Below, piece after piece: positions 6,939-16,908 of a DNA stretch of 22,635 nucleotides. A program made the translations under genes and the position numbers. Source of the stretch: UBA7396 sp964404065. GTDB taxonomy: Bacteria > Patescibacteriota > Gracilibacteria > BD1-5 > UBA6164. Position 1 is the stretch's first letter. Each line of letters begins with the position of its first letter. The DNA is taken from positions 1-22,635 of the forward strand of contig CAYOIP010000017.1 of the NCBI GenBank assembly GCA_964404065.1, in the 5' to 3' direction. The notes under the pieces were generated by a model that was given only the letters and a program-made list of their open reading frames with translations, did no database searches and had not been told where the DNA came from.

Positions 6939-9197
6939 GTGTCAAAAAACCTTGTAATAGTTGAGTCTCCAGCTAAATGAAAAACAATAGAGAAATTTTT
7001 ATGAACTGATTTTAAAGTAGTTGCTTCAATGTGACATATAAGAGACTTACCAGAAAAAACACTTGGTATTGATATAGAAAATGGTTTCAAACCAGAATAT
7101 GGTATCACAGATGAAAAGAAAAAGACTGTTTGAGATCTTCAAAAACTTGCTAAAACTCACCCAAGTATTTGGATAGCAACCGATGAGGATCGCGAATGAG
7201 AAGCTATTGGTTGGCATTTATGTCACGTTTTAAATCTTGATCCAACAAATGTAAAAAGAATAGTATTTCATGAAATCACAAAAGAAGCTATTACAAACAG
7301 TATTAAAAATCCAAGAAATATAGATATTAATTTGGTTGATGCTCAACAAGCTAGAAGACTTCTTGATCGTTTAGTATGATACAAAATTTCACCTATTTTA
7401 TGGAAAAAAATCAGAAAATGACTTTCAGCCGGTAGAGTTCAATCAATTGCTGTTAAATTAATTGTTGAAAAAGAAAGAGAAATTAAAAACTTTAAACCAG
7501 AAGAAAGTTGGAAAATAGTAGCAGAACTTGAATATAACAAATCAAAATTTAAAACTCTATTCACAAAACTTGATTGAAAAAATAAAAACTTTAAATCAAT
7601 TGAAGATGTAAAGAAATTTTTACATATTTTATTTGAGGATATTTCTACTTTGAAAGAATCAAAAAATAAACAAGATTATACAGAACTTACAATTGAAAAA
7701 ACTATTAATTTTAAACTAAATTCAGTAGATAAAAAAGATTCTAAAAGAAGCCCTGGAGCGCCTTTTACTACTTCAACATTGCAACAAGAAGCATCTAGAA
7801 AATTTGGTTTTTGAGTAAAACAAACAATGATGATTGCTCAAAAACTTTATGAATGAGTTGATTTATGAAACTGAGAAAGAACTTGACTGATAACTTACAT
7901 GAGAACTGATAGTGTAAATCTATCAGACAATGCTCTTGGTCAAGCTTGAAACTTAATTACTGAAAAATTTGGTAAAGATTATCTAAAAATCAGAAAATAT
8001 AAAACTAAATCTGCGTGAGCTCAAGAAGCACATGAAGCTATAAGACCAACTTATTTATCACGCACTCCTGAAAGCCTTTCAAATATATTAGAACCACAAG
8101 CTTTAAAATTATATACTCTTATTTGGAAAAGAACTCTAGCTAGTCAAATGGAAGATGCAATTGTAGAAGTAACTACATTTAACTTTTCTCCTGAATGAAA
8201 AGCAAATCAAGAATGGATTACAAAATGAGAAGTTATAAAATTTGACTGATTTATGAAACTTTATGTTGAATCAAATGATGAAGAAAATGAAGATGAAGAA
8301 AATTCTGTCCTACCAAGTATAGAAGTATGAACTTTAGTTCCAAGTAAGTGAGTAAATGGAATTCAAAGTTTTTCAAGACCTCCTGCAAGATATACAGAAG
8401 CGTCTCTAGTTAAAAAATTAGAAAGTGAAGGGATTTGAAGACCTTCAACTTACGCCCCAACTATTTCTACAATTATTGATAGATGATATGTTGAAAAAGT
8501 TGATAAAAAATATTTAGCACCAACTGATATTGCATTTATTGTAAATGATTTCTTAGAAGAATATTTTAAAGAAATGATGGATTATAAATTTACAAAAAAT
8601 GTTGAAGAGGAATTTGATGAAATAGCAGATTGAAAGTTAAAATACAATAAAATGCTTGAAAAATTCTGGATTTGAACATTAAAAAAAGACATAGAAAATG
8701 CTGAAAAAGTAATTGAAAAAGTATGAAAAGAGTGTCCTAAATGTTGAAAAGATTTAATTTATAGATATTCTAAAACTTGAAAATTTATTGGATGTTCTTG
8801 ATTTCCTGAATGTGATTTTATAGAACAACCAAAAGAAGAGTCAGATAAACTGCAAGCGCTAAGAGATAAATATGAATGAAAACCTTGTCCTGATGGAATA
8901 GAATGAACAATTGTAGTAAAAACTTGAAGATTCGGACCATTTCTAGCAAGTTCAAAATATCCTGAAGTAAAACGGATTTGAAAAATAACTTCAGAAAAAG
9001 ATGAGCTTTTACAGCAAATAGTTAAAGAACAATGACTTTTAATTGATGCAGAAACTTGAGAAGAAATGGTAATTAAAAATTCAAAAAGAGGACCATTTTT
9101 AGCTGCTAAAAAATATCCTGAAATAAAAATTGCAAAAAATATTCCTGCATCAGTTTGGGATGAATTAAAAAAGAGAATGGAGAAAACAGAGGAATAA
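6939..9197 (+). CDS. topA: DNA topoisomerase I (type IA)
   Basis: TopA relaxes negative supercoils by cutting one DNA strand through a 5'-phosphotyrosine. The 752-residue product starts at GTG: the frame has a TAG at 6909 and no ATG before the TOPRIM strand 'KNLVIVESPAKGKTIEKF'. The TOPRIM acidic motif 'ATDEDREGEAIGWHL' is at residues ~80-94, 'LSAGRVQSIAVKLIVEKE' follows, and the active-site Tyr is ~320 in 'GLITYMRTDSV'. 'SAGAQEAHEAIRPT' and 'GIGRPSTYAPTISTI' are further type IA signatures. The C-terminus has one intact C4 zinc ribbon (CPKCG...GCSGFPECDF, from ~598), then two ribbon-like repeats that have lost most Cys ('GRFGPFLASSKYPE', 'KRGPFLAAKKYPE'). A rare CGG codon lies in the first of these. 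It is separated from the next gene by an AT-rich hairpin. Confidence 0.96.
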
Positions 9198-9215
9198 AAA
9201 AAATTAAAAAACTTG

Positions 9216-9275
9216 AAATATTAAAAATTATATATTACGATTTAAAAAAGTAATTTTAATTTTTAATATTTTTTT
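9216..9275 (+). terminator. topA terminator running into the next start codon
   Basis: A 14-bp inverted repeat (AATATTAAAAATTA 9217-9230 with TAATTTTTAATATT 9257-9270) encloses a 26-nt loop holding a smaller TTAC/GTAA pairing. T7 follows (9269-9275) and ends exactly at the ATG of the 77-residue gene. The stem is almost pure A/T, so its strength is uncertain. Confidence 0.5.
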
Positions 9276-9509
9276 ATGTCTAAAGTCTTAGATAGAGTAG
9301 AATTTTTAACCCAACAAATTACTAGAGAGTGATTATGGGGATTATGAAAAAATGTTGCGAGAGAGGTTTTAGCTTTAAGGACTCATTTTCCTGAGAATAT
9401 TGTTTGAGCTGCAGAAATAGTATTATCAGATAGTAGAAGTGATGAAGAATTATCATTATTAGGGGCTAAAATATGTAACGATATTAGAAGATGAGTATTT
9501 AATTTCTAA
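9276..9509 (+). CDS. small hypothetical protein, 77 residues
   Basis: ATG at 9276 to TAA at 9507-9509 gives 77 residues. The protein is helical and soluble: 'DRVEFLTQQITREGLWGLGKNVAREVLAL' then 'AAEIVLSDSRSDEELSLLGAKI'. Gly codons are UGA as in the neighbouring genes, and the codon use matches, so it looks like a true gene rather than chance. No family was recognised. Its start codon follows a T7 tract with no space for a conventional leader or Shine-Dalgarno sequence. It is followed by the valS upstream region with a TATAAT at 9539-9544. Confidence 0.65.
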
Positions 9510-9538
9510 ACTAAAACTTGCATTAAAACACTATTTTA

Positions 9539-9544
9539 TATAAT
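9539..9544 (+). promoter_or_regulatory. -10 box upstream of valS
   Basis: A perfect TATAAT preceded by TTGCAT at 9518-9523 (15-nt spacer, short). The predicted start of transcription falls at the beginning of the hairpin 9548-9571, so the hairpin would be at the very 5' end of a valS transcript or would end an upstream one. Confidence 0.4.
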
Positions 9545-9547
9545 ACA

Positions 9548-9580
9548 AGAGAAAAATGAAAATTTTTCTCTTTATTTTTT
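9548..9580 (+). terminator. hairpin with T-tract before valS
   Basis: A perfect 10-bp stem, AGAGAAAAAT (9548-9557) with ATTTTTCTCT (9562-9571) around a GAAA tetraloop, is followed by TTATTTTTT. It is most simply the terminator of the 77-residue gene; the valS ATG is 13 nt beyond. Confidence 0.7.
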
Positions 9581-9592
9581 AATTTTTTAAAA

Positions 9593-12247
9593 ATGACAAC
9601 ATTTTCTAAAAAATATGAACCAGAAATCTTTGAGAAAGAAATCTACAAGGATTGGGAATTAAATGGATGCTTTACTCCAAAAGCTTCAAAAACAAAAAAA
9701 TCATTTTATATTCCTATTCCACCTCCAAACGTCACTTGAGTTTTACATCTTTGACATGCTTTAACTCTAACTTTAGAAGATATAATGGTTAGATATCATC
9801 GTATGATTTGAGATGAAACTCTTTGGGTTCCTGGAACTGATCACGCTGGTATTTCAACTCAAGCAAGAGTAGAAAAAATGCTTAGCGAAAGCTGAATTAC
9901 AAGACAAAGTTTATGAAGAGAAAAGTTTTTAGAAAAAGTATGGGAATGGAAAAATAAATATGGAAATACTATAACACATCAAATGAGACAAATGTGAGCT
10001 TCTGCTGATTGGTCTAAAGAAAGATTTACTTTAGATGATGGGCTTTCAAAACAAGTTACAAAAGCATTTGTTGATCTTTACAATAAATGAATGATTTATA
10101 AATGAGAATACATGGTAAATTATTCTCCAGCTTTAAATACAGTTTTGTCTGATCAAGAAGTAATTTATAAAGAAGAAAAATGAAAACTTTATCATATTAC
10201 TTATTTTGTTGCGTGAAGTGATAATGAAGTGGTTGTAGCTACAACTCGTCCTGAAACTTTACTTTGAGATGAAGCAGTTGCTGTGCATCCAAAAGATAAA
10301 AGATATAAAGCTTTATTAAAAGCATGAAAAAAATTAATTTTACCAATTTTAAATAGGGAGATTCCACTTGTATGAGATGAAATGGTTGATATGGAGTTTT
10401 GAACTTGAGCTGTAAAGATAACTCCAGCACACGATCCAAATGATTTTGAAGTAGCTAGAAGACATAATTTACCGATGGATAATATTGTTCTTGGTAAAGA
10501 TGGAAAAATGACTTCAAGAGCTTGAATATTTGCCGGGCAAGATTTTTTAACTGCTAGAGAAAATATCGTTGAGCTTTTAAAAGCTAAATGAAATTTAGTA
10601 AAAATAGAGGATTATACTCATAAAGTTGGTTATTGTGAAAGAAGTGGATGTAAAGTAGAAACTATTATTTCAACTCAATGGTTTGTATCTGTAGGAAAGA
10701 TGGCTGAGAAAGTTATTGCTGGTTATAAGAAAAAAGAATTTGAAATAATTCCAGAAAGATTTAATAAAGTATTTGAAGATTGGATTTTTAACTTAAGAGA
10801 TTGGTGTATATCAAGACAACTTTGGTGGGGACATAGAATTCCTGCTTATTATCATAAAGAGACTTGAGAAATGGTTGTGTCAAGCGAAAATTTAACTTTG
10901 ACTTGAAATTATACTCAAGATGAGGATGTGCTTGATACTTGGTTTTCATCAGGTTTATGGCCTTTTTCAGTATTAAACTTTGATTTTGATAAACATTTAA
11001 AAGATCAAAATGAATTATTTCAAAAATTCTATCCAGCACAAGTTCTAGAAACTGGACATGATATAATTTTCTTTTGGGTTGTTAGAATGTTATTATTTTG
11101 ATATGAATTTACTCAGGCATCTCCATTTGAAAAAATTTATCTTCACTGACTGATAAAGGATAAAAATGGTAAAAAAATGTCTAAATCTCTTGGAAATTGA
11201 ATTGATCCACTTGATATGATTGAAAAATATTCTGCTGACGCGTTAAGACTGACTTGTTCTATTTGAAATACTCCTTGAAATGACTTAAAATTTGATGAAG
11301 ATAATGTGATGGAAAACAAAGTTTTTATCAATAAACTTTGGAATGCTACAAGATTTGTTTACACAAATTTATTTGAAAAATGAAATTATAAAATTGATAG
11401 TTATGACGTAATAGAAAAAAGACTTTTAAAAAATTATGAAGAGTTAAGTTTCTTTGAAAAATGGATTTTGTCTCGTCTTAGAAATGTTTCTGATAAAGTA
11501 AATTACTGAATGGAAAAATTCAATTTTAGTGAAGTTTGAATAGAACTTCAAAGTTTCACTAGAAATGAGTTTTGTGATTATTTTATAGAAGAATTTAAAA
11601 TCGCATCATCAAAGCATGGAAACGATGTAATAGTTTATGTAATAAATAATATTTTAAAACTTTGGCATCCGTATATTCCATTTGTTACTGAAGAATTATG
11701 GAATAAAATGTGATTTGAAGGAAGACTTATTGAAACAGATTATTCAAAAGTTTTATTACCAGAAAGTAAAGATATAGATGCTGGCAAAGAAATAATTATT
11801 GAAGTTATTAGAGAAATAAGAAATCTAAGAGCAGAAAATAACATAGTTCCGTCAAGTTCTATAAAACTTTTATTAAAGGTAAAACCATCAAAAGCTGAGC
11901 TTTTTAATGATGAAGTTTTAAAAGTTATTTCTTGAATAGTTAGATCTGAAGACACAAAACTTGTTAAAAAAGTAGAGGATGAAAATCTAGTTTATGCTGT
12001 TACGAAATCTGGAGTTGAAATATTTTTAGATAATTCAAATGCAAAAGATATGGGAGCAGAAATCGATAGACTAAAAGCCCAAATTACTGATACAAAAGAA
12101 TATATTGGATTACTTGATAGAAAATTATTAAATGAAAGTTTTGTTAGAAATGCTCCAGCAAGTTTAGTAAGAGCTGAAATGGAGAAAAAGGCTGATGCTC
12201 AAGACAAATTAAAGAAATTAGAAGAAAAATTGGAAAAGATAAGATAA
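9593..12247 (+). CDS. valS: valine--tRNA ligase
   Basis: ValRS attaches valine to tRNA-Val and edits misactivated threonine. The 884-residue product is full length for the family. Class I signatures are 'IPPPNVTGVLHLGHAL' (HxGH box, Gly as UGA, residues ~43-58), 'WVPGTDHAGISTQ' and 'KKMSKSLGN' (KMSKS). The CP1 editing domain is present ('VVVATTRPETLLGDEAVAVHP', 'AVKITPAHDPNDFEVARRHNL'), followed by 'DWCISRQLWWGHRIPAY', 'LDTWFSSGLWPFS' and the anticodon-binding helical domain ('WILSRLRNV', 'LWHPYIPFVTEELW'). The C-terminal ~65 residues form the coiled-coil arm typical of ValRS ('EIDRLKAQITDTKEYIGLLDRKLLNESFVRNAP...KLEEKLEKI'). A TATAAT and a hairpin precede it; no T-box features were found. 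It is followed by a hairpin and a nucleotidyltransferase gene. Confidence 0.97.
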
Positions 12248-12253
12248 ATTATT

Positions 12254-12286
12254 AAAATGAGTAAGAAATTACTCATTTTTTATTTT
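12254..12286 (+). terminator. valS terminator abutting the next start codon
   Basis: A perfect 11-bp stem, AAAATGAGTAA (12254-12264) with TTACTCATTTT (12269-12279) around a GAAA loop, is followed by a T-rich tail that ends at the ATG at 12287. Confidence 0.75.
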
Positions 12287-12841
12287 ATGCAAAAACTTTG
12301 AATTTTTATCTGAAGGTTAAATCCTCCGCATATTTGACATATAAATATTATAAATAAATCATTAAAAGAGAATGATATTTCTTTAGTTTTTTTCGGGTCA
12401 GCTAATATAATTGATGATAAAAATCCATTTACTTTTGAAGAAAGAAAAAGTTTTTTAGAAACTATTTTTATTGGAAATAAAAGTTTAAAAATAGATTTTT
12501 TGGATGATGTTCCTGATGATGAAATTTGGGTAGAAAAATTAGCAGAAAAAATTAAAAAATATACTGAAAATGAAGATATTCAAATAACTTTTTATTGTTG
12601 AGATTTAGAGAATGATTATGCAATTTTAGTAATAAAAAAATATTTAGAAAAACTACAACTAAAAAATATTTCATTTACAGAAGTTTCAAGAAAAGAATTT
12701 TTAAATAAAAACTATGAGGAAGTTTCATCTACAAAAGTGAGAGAATTACTAAAAAACTGAGATTTTGAAAGTGTGAAAGACTTCATTCCAAGTGAAATTT
12801 ATGAAAAAATAGTTTTTGACTTTCAGAAAAAATATATATAA
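12287..12841 (+). CDS. nicotinamide-nucleotide adenylyltransferase-like nucleotidyltransferase
   Basis: The 184-residue product opens with 'GIFIGRLNPPHIGHINII', the HxGH nucleotidyltransferase motif (residues 15-18), with the Gly in 'GIFIGR' partly UGA-encoded. A second signature, 'SSTKVRELLKNGDFESVKDFIP', corresponds to the family's (I/S)SxTxxR motif that binds the triphosphate. Together these point to the NMN/nicotinate-mononucleotide adenylyltransferase group (archaeal NadM-like more than NadD-like), which makes NAD from NMN and ATP. 'FTFEERKSFLETIF' matches the region between strands 2 and 3 of that fold. A related cytidylyl- or pantetheine-phosphate adenylyltransferase activity cannot be excluded, so no symbol is given. 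It lies 27 nt before the diguanylate cyclase gene. Confidence 0.85.
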
Positions 12842-12868
12842 TCTTTCCTTATTTTGAAAAATATTTTT

Positions 12869-14095
12869 ATGGAAATAAAATGATCAGACATAACATGTGA
12901 AAGAAGTGATTTTTTAGGAGTATTATCTGAATGAGGTTTTTCTGTGGATAAAAATACAGATTCTGATAGCGTAAGAAAGATAAAAGTTCTTACAAGATAT
13001 TTTGCAAAAAAATATAGTGTTGCACTTTGAGAAGATTTTCATCCTATAATGTTACTAGAAGCAATGAAGCAAAGTGATGATCTTGCTGATAGAGGACTTG
13101 CTAGGGAAATAGAAGAAATTTTATGATATAATAATTGATTAGAATCACATTATTTCAAAGCATTAAATGCTTCTTCAATGGTTTTAAAAGTATCTCCTGA
13201 ATGAAAAGTTTTATGGGCAAATGAGAAATTTTTGGAAAAAGTATGACTATCATTAGAAAAAGTTATTTGACTGGAAACTAGACAATTATCTTGATGAGTT
13301 CAAAGAGATGAATGAGAAGAATATTGGAAAAACTTATGGAAAACAATAAAATCATGAAAAATTTGGCAATGAGTTATAAAAAATAAATCTCCAAGCTGAG
13401 ATATATATTGGACTCAAACTACTATAATTCCAAAAATTACTGCTTGAGAAGTAGAGTTTTATACTGTTGTCCGTAATGATGTAACAGATAGAGAATTGCT
13501 TAAACAAAATTTTGATAGATTAGCACAGTTTAGTGAAGAAATGTTATTAGAAAATACAGAATTATCATTAAAATCTGAAAGAGATCATTTAACATGATTA
13601 CATAATAGAAGATTTTTTGATGAAAGATTATCTGAAGAAATATCAAGATCTTTAAGAGGTGATGGTCCGATAAATTTAGTTTTGTTTGACGTAGATTATT
13701 TTAAAAAAATAAATGACACCTACTGACATGATGGTTGAGATAGGGTGCTAAAAGCTATAGCTGAAAAATTGAATAAAATTACTAGAGAAGAGGATTTAAA
13801 ATTTAGAATTGGTTGAGAAGAATTTGCTTTAATTTTATCTTGAAATTTAAATTTAGAAGAAGTTAAAAAAACATTAGAAAAAATAAGAAAATCTTTTGAA
13901 GAAATGGAATTAGATGGATGAATAAAATTTACTATAAGTTTTTGAGTTGCTTTTTTTGATAATTTATGAGAATTTTTAAAATGAGTTGAAGAAAAAGATG
14001 AGCGTAGGGAGATGATTATGAAACAAGCTGATAAGGCACTTTATCAAGCAAAAAGAGATTGAAGAAATTGTGTGAGAATAAATAGGGATTTATAA
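12869..14095 (+). CDS. PAS-GGDEF diguanylate cyclase
   Basis: The 408-residue product has an N-terminal helical region (1-~95), a PAS domain (~96-208, 'ALNASSMVLKVSPEGKVLWANEKFLEKVG' to 'YTVVRNDVTDRELL'), a short helical linker and a GGDEF domain (~235-405). The GGDEF domain makes cyclic di-GMP from two GTP. Its active-site loop is intact as GGEEF at 315-319 ('RIGGEEFAL'). The GTP- and metal-binding strand 'LVLFDVDYFKKINDTYGHDGGD' is complete. An allosteric I-site RxxD (REED, 306-309) lies exactly five residues before GGEEF. No membrane segment was seen, so it is a cytosolic enzyme sensing through PAS. Several invariant Gly, including one in GGEEF, are UGA. No EAL, HD-GYP or PilZ protein lies in the window. 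Confidence 0.95.
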
Positions 14096-14108
14096 TTTTA
14101 CTCATTTT

Positions 14109-14137
14109 TTAACAATAAATAGAAAAAATGGTAAAAT
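14109..14137 (+). promoter_or_regulatory. promoter for the 349-residue hypothetical gene
   Basis: TTAACA (14109-14114) and TAAAAT (14132-14137) are separated by 17 nt, the ideal spacing. The ATG lies 26 nt beyond the -10. The site begins 13 nt after the GGDEF gene's stop. Confidence 0.5.
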
Positions 14138-14163
14138 AAGATAAATATTTTTAAAAATTTTTT

Positions 14164-15213
14164 ATGCAACAATTAACAGATTTATCAAGTGCAATGTGAA
14201 TATTTATTAGTGATTTTCAAGAAAGAGCTGAATCTGCAAAAAATCATCCTTCTTTTAGACGTATCCAAATCATTATAAATTTTGTAGTTGATTCTGTTGG
14301 AAAGATTATTACTTTGTGACAAGAAAAAACTATAAAAATTGAACAACAAAGAATTTTAGATGATATAGAACAAATATCACAAGAAAATTGGGAAGAGTCA
14401 CTTATTTTATCATATAATGTTTTTAATCTTATAAAAGATTCTGAATCATTTGACTTAAATGATGAATTTGTAAAGAAATTATTAAATGGTTTAAATACTT
14501 TATTACTAGCTGCAGCAAATGATATTTATTCGCAATGAACATATGTGGCTAGAAATGCAGCTTTTAAAATTATATGTTTTCAAATAAAATGGATAAAAAC
14601 TAATAATTTACCACAAGAGTATATTGATGAGTGTAATAAATTATTATCATATTGGGATAGTTTTGAATTTTGAAATACATCAGTAAAAATAATTGATGGG
14701 GTTGATAGTTTTATATGATGAAAAAATAATCAATCCTTCTGAGCACTTGAAAGAGAGATTGAAGCGAATGAAGATTTACTTAATACTTTTGATAGATTAG
14801 TCGAAGCTTGAAGTAGCGATAGTATAAAACAGGCACTAGAAATATGAATGAATAAATTATTATTTTTTTCACCATCTAAAGGTGAGTATAGTAGTGTTTT
14901 AGATATTGCATCAAGAAAGTATATATGAGAATGGAAAGGAAAAATATGAGATTTATTACAGAATTGTGAATGAGTTTGAATATGATATTATATAGATTTT
15001 TTTGATTTTTTAATGAGATTTAAAAATTTTAATGAGGCTTGAAAATTAGCTAAATTTGTTGTTGATAATTGAATGCAAATAAATTATAGGTTTATTGAAT
15101 GAGTTGAATTTTTATTTGATAAACATTTAAATCATATTACTTTACCTATAATTAAAATATTTTTAAAAAATTTTGTTTTAAAATATTGAAATAAAGAAAA
15201 AACTTGAACCTAA
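14164..15213 (+). CDS. hypothetical helical protein, 349 residues
   Basis: ATG at 14164 to TAA at 15211-15213 gives 349 residues, with many Gly as UGA. The protein is predicted helical and soluble throughout, acidic overall, with repeating aliphatic and aromatic positions that suggest an alpha-solenoid or helical bundle. No signal peptide or catalytic motif was found. Examples of its segments are 'FRRIQIIINFVVDSVGKIITL', 'NGLNTLLLAAANDIYSQG' and 'LMRFKNFNEAGKLAKFVVDNG'. It lies between the diguanylate cyclase gene and ychF, has its own promoter candidate, and ends in a clear terminator, so it looks like a single-gene unit. A link to c-di-GMP signalling by position is possible but unsupported. 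Confidence 0.75.
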
Positions 15214-15238
15214 ATCCTATTATTAGGATTTATTTTTT
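15211..15238 (+). terminator. terminator of the 349-residue gene
   Basis: A perfect 9-bp stem, TAAATCCTA (15211-15219) with TAGGATTTA (15224-15232) around TTAT, is followed by T6. The left arm begins with the stop codon. Confidence 0.8.
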
Positions 15239-15294
15239 GGTATTTTAGAATATTTAAATATAATCTCAAAAATTTAATATTTAATAGAAAAATT

Positions 15295-16368
15295 ATGAAA
15301 GTTTGAATTGTGGGACTCCCAAATGTATGAAAATCTACTTTATTTAATGCACTTACAAAAAACTATTGAGCTGAAGCAGCTAATTTTCCATTTTGTACTA
15401 TTGAACCAAATGTTTGAATGGTAAATGTAAATGACCCAAGACTTGAAAAAATTAGAGCAGCAGTTTCGGGACAAAAAATTATTCCAGCAACTTGTGAGTT
15501 TATTGATATTGCCGGGATAGTTGAGTGAGCTTCAAAAGGAGAATGACTTTGAAATAAATTTTTAGCAAATATTAGAGAAGCTGACGCAATTTTACAGGTA
15601 GTTAGAGTATTTAATGATAATGATATAATTCATGTTTCTGGTAATGTTGATCCAAAAAGAGATATAGAAGTAATTAATTCAGAACTTGTTTTAGCTGATA
15701 TAGAAACTCTTTCTAGAAGAGTTGTAGATAATGCAAAAAAAGCAAGAGCAAACAAAGAAGCAGCCGAAGCTCAAGTAGTTTATGAAAGAGTATTAAAAGA
15801 TTTAAATGAGTGAAAATTAGCAATTGATCTAATAACTGATGATGAACAAGAATATTTTAATGATTTACACTTGCTAACAAATAAAAAATTTGTTTATGCA
15901 GCAAATGTTTCAGAAGATATGATGGACACTTCTGAAGAAGAATTAAAAAATATTTTATGAGTAAAAAATGCAAAAGTTGTTCCAGTTTGTGCTAAACTTG
16001 AGGCTGATATGGTTGAGATGTCTAATGAGGAAAGAGAACAATTTTTAACTGAAATGTGACTTATAACAACTGGGCTTGATAATCTGATAAAAGCTTCATA
16101 TGATTCTCTATGATTACAATATTATTTCACAGCTTGAGAAAAAGAAGTTCGAGCTTGGACTATTCCAGTTGGAGCAACAGCTCCACAGGCTGCCTGAGTA
16201 ATTCACACTGATTTTGAAAAATGATTTATAAAAGCTGATGTAGTAAATGCTAAAGATTTAATAGAATTTGGATGATGGGCTTGAGCAAGAGAAAAAGCTA
16301 AAGTTAGACTTGAAGGGAAAGATTATATAGTGCAAGATGGGGATGTTATGGTGTTTAAGTTTAATTAA
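15295..16368 (+). CDS. ychF: redox-regulated ATPase/GTPase YchF (OLA1 family)
   Basis: YchF is an Obg-family P-loop protein that prefers ATP and binds ribosomes. The 357-residue product is full length. The P-loop 'GLPNVGKS' is at residues 7-14 with a UGA-encoded Gly. It is followed by 'FCTIEPNVG' (switch I), 'FIDIAGIVEGASKGEGLGNKFL' (G3) and 'YAANVSED', the NxxE motif that replaces NKxD in this family. The C-terminal TGS domain is recognisable in 'TAGEKEVRAWTIPVGATAPQAAGVIHTDFEKGFIKA'. The Arg in 'EVRAWT' is encoded by CGA at 16150-16152, which shows CGA is not reassigned here. The gene stands between two terminators and is probably transcribed alone. Confidence 0.97.
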
Positions 16369-16397
16369 AAAAACTCAAATTAATTTGAGTTTTTTTA
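16367..16397 (+). terminator. ychF terminator
   Basis: A self-complementary 30-nt sequence centred at 16381/16382 (AAACTCAAATT / AATTTGAGTTT core) is followed by the end of a T-run. It starts in the ychF stop codon. Confidence 0.75.
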
Positions 16398-16440
16398 TTA
16401 TTTCATATACTAAAATTAATTAATTGATAATTTAATAATT

Positions 16441-16662
16441 ATGAATAATTTACCATTAAATATATTAAAAAATGATGATTGAACTTATACTGTTTTATCT
16501 AATATTTTTAATATCGTTACAGAGTGAGATACGCTAGAGGAAGCTATAAATAATTGAAAAGAAGCATTGTCTTGCCATATTGAATGATTACAACCTTGAG
16601 ATGATGATTGGGAAATTTTACAATCTTTAAAAAATTCTTTTAATACTTTTGTAACGGTTTAA
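16441..16662 (+). CDS. hicB: HicB-family antitoxin
   Basis: The 73-residue product has the compact HicB pattern: a strand 'DDGTYTVLSNIFNIVTEGDTLEEAINNGKEALSCHI', matching the family's 'G.Y.v..pd....teGdTleEAl.n..eal'. HicB binds and blocks the HicA ribonuclease, and larger versions have a C-terminal DNA-binding domain; this short one shows none, so autoregulation may rest on another factor or be absent. It lies one base before the hicA start codon (TAA-T-ATG), so the two are translationally linked. The gene order is antitoxin first. A TATACT at 16406-16411 is a possible -10. The Gly in 'EGDT' is UGA-encoded, like most Gly in the window. Confidence 0.8.
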
Positions 16663-16663
16663 T

Positions 16664-16891
16664 ATGAATCCAAATATTTATAATATAAAATCAAAAGATA
16701 TTTTAAAATTTTTACTTGATAATTGATTTGAAGTTTCTCATCAAAAATGAAGCCATATTCAATTAAAAAAATGAACTTTAAAAGTTACAATTCCAAATCA
16801 TTCAAATAAATCATTAAACATAAAAACTATTATAAGTATTTTTAAGCAATCATGAATTGATAAAAATAATTTTTTAAATAAAAATAATTAA
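16664..16891 (+). CDS. hicA: HicA-family mRNA interferase toxin
   Basis: The 75-residue product has the HicA double-stranded-RNA-binding-like fold signature: 'KDILKFLLDNGFEVSHQKGSHIQLKKGTLKVTIPNHSNKSLNIKTIISIFKQSGI' in outline, with the catalytic His at 31 in 'GSH', the 'VTIPNHSNKSL' strand-loop and the closing 'IFKQSGI' helix. HicA cleaves mRNAs when free of HicB. Gly29 beside the catalytic His and three further Gly are UGA codons, so a host using the standard code could not make the toxin. It lies 1 nt after hicB and 17 nt before thyA, so it may be part of the thyA transcript. Confidence 0.82.
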
Positions 16892-16908
16892 ATTCTAACT
16901 AAATTTTT

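Noticed and set aside
9548..9580. T-box or other riboswitch before valS
   Set aside because: The region is far too short, with only a simple hairpin and T-tract; no specifier loop or T-box sequence is visible.
10239..11331. Several short minus-strand open frames
   Set aside because: All are antisense to valS, whose plus-strand frame is unbroken and has every family motif.
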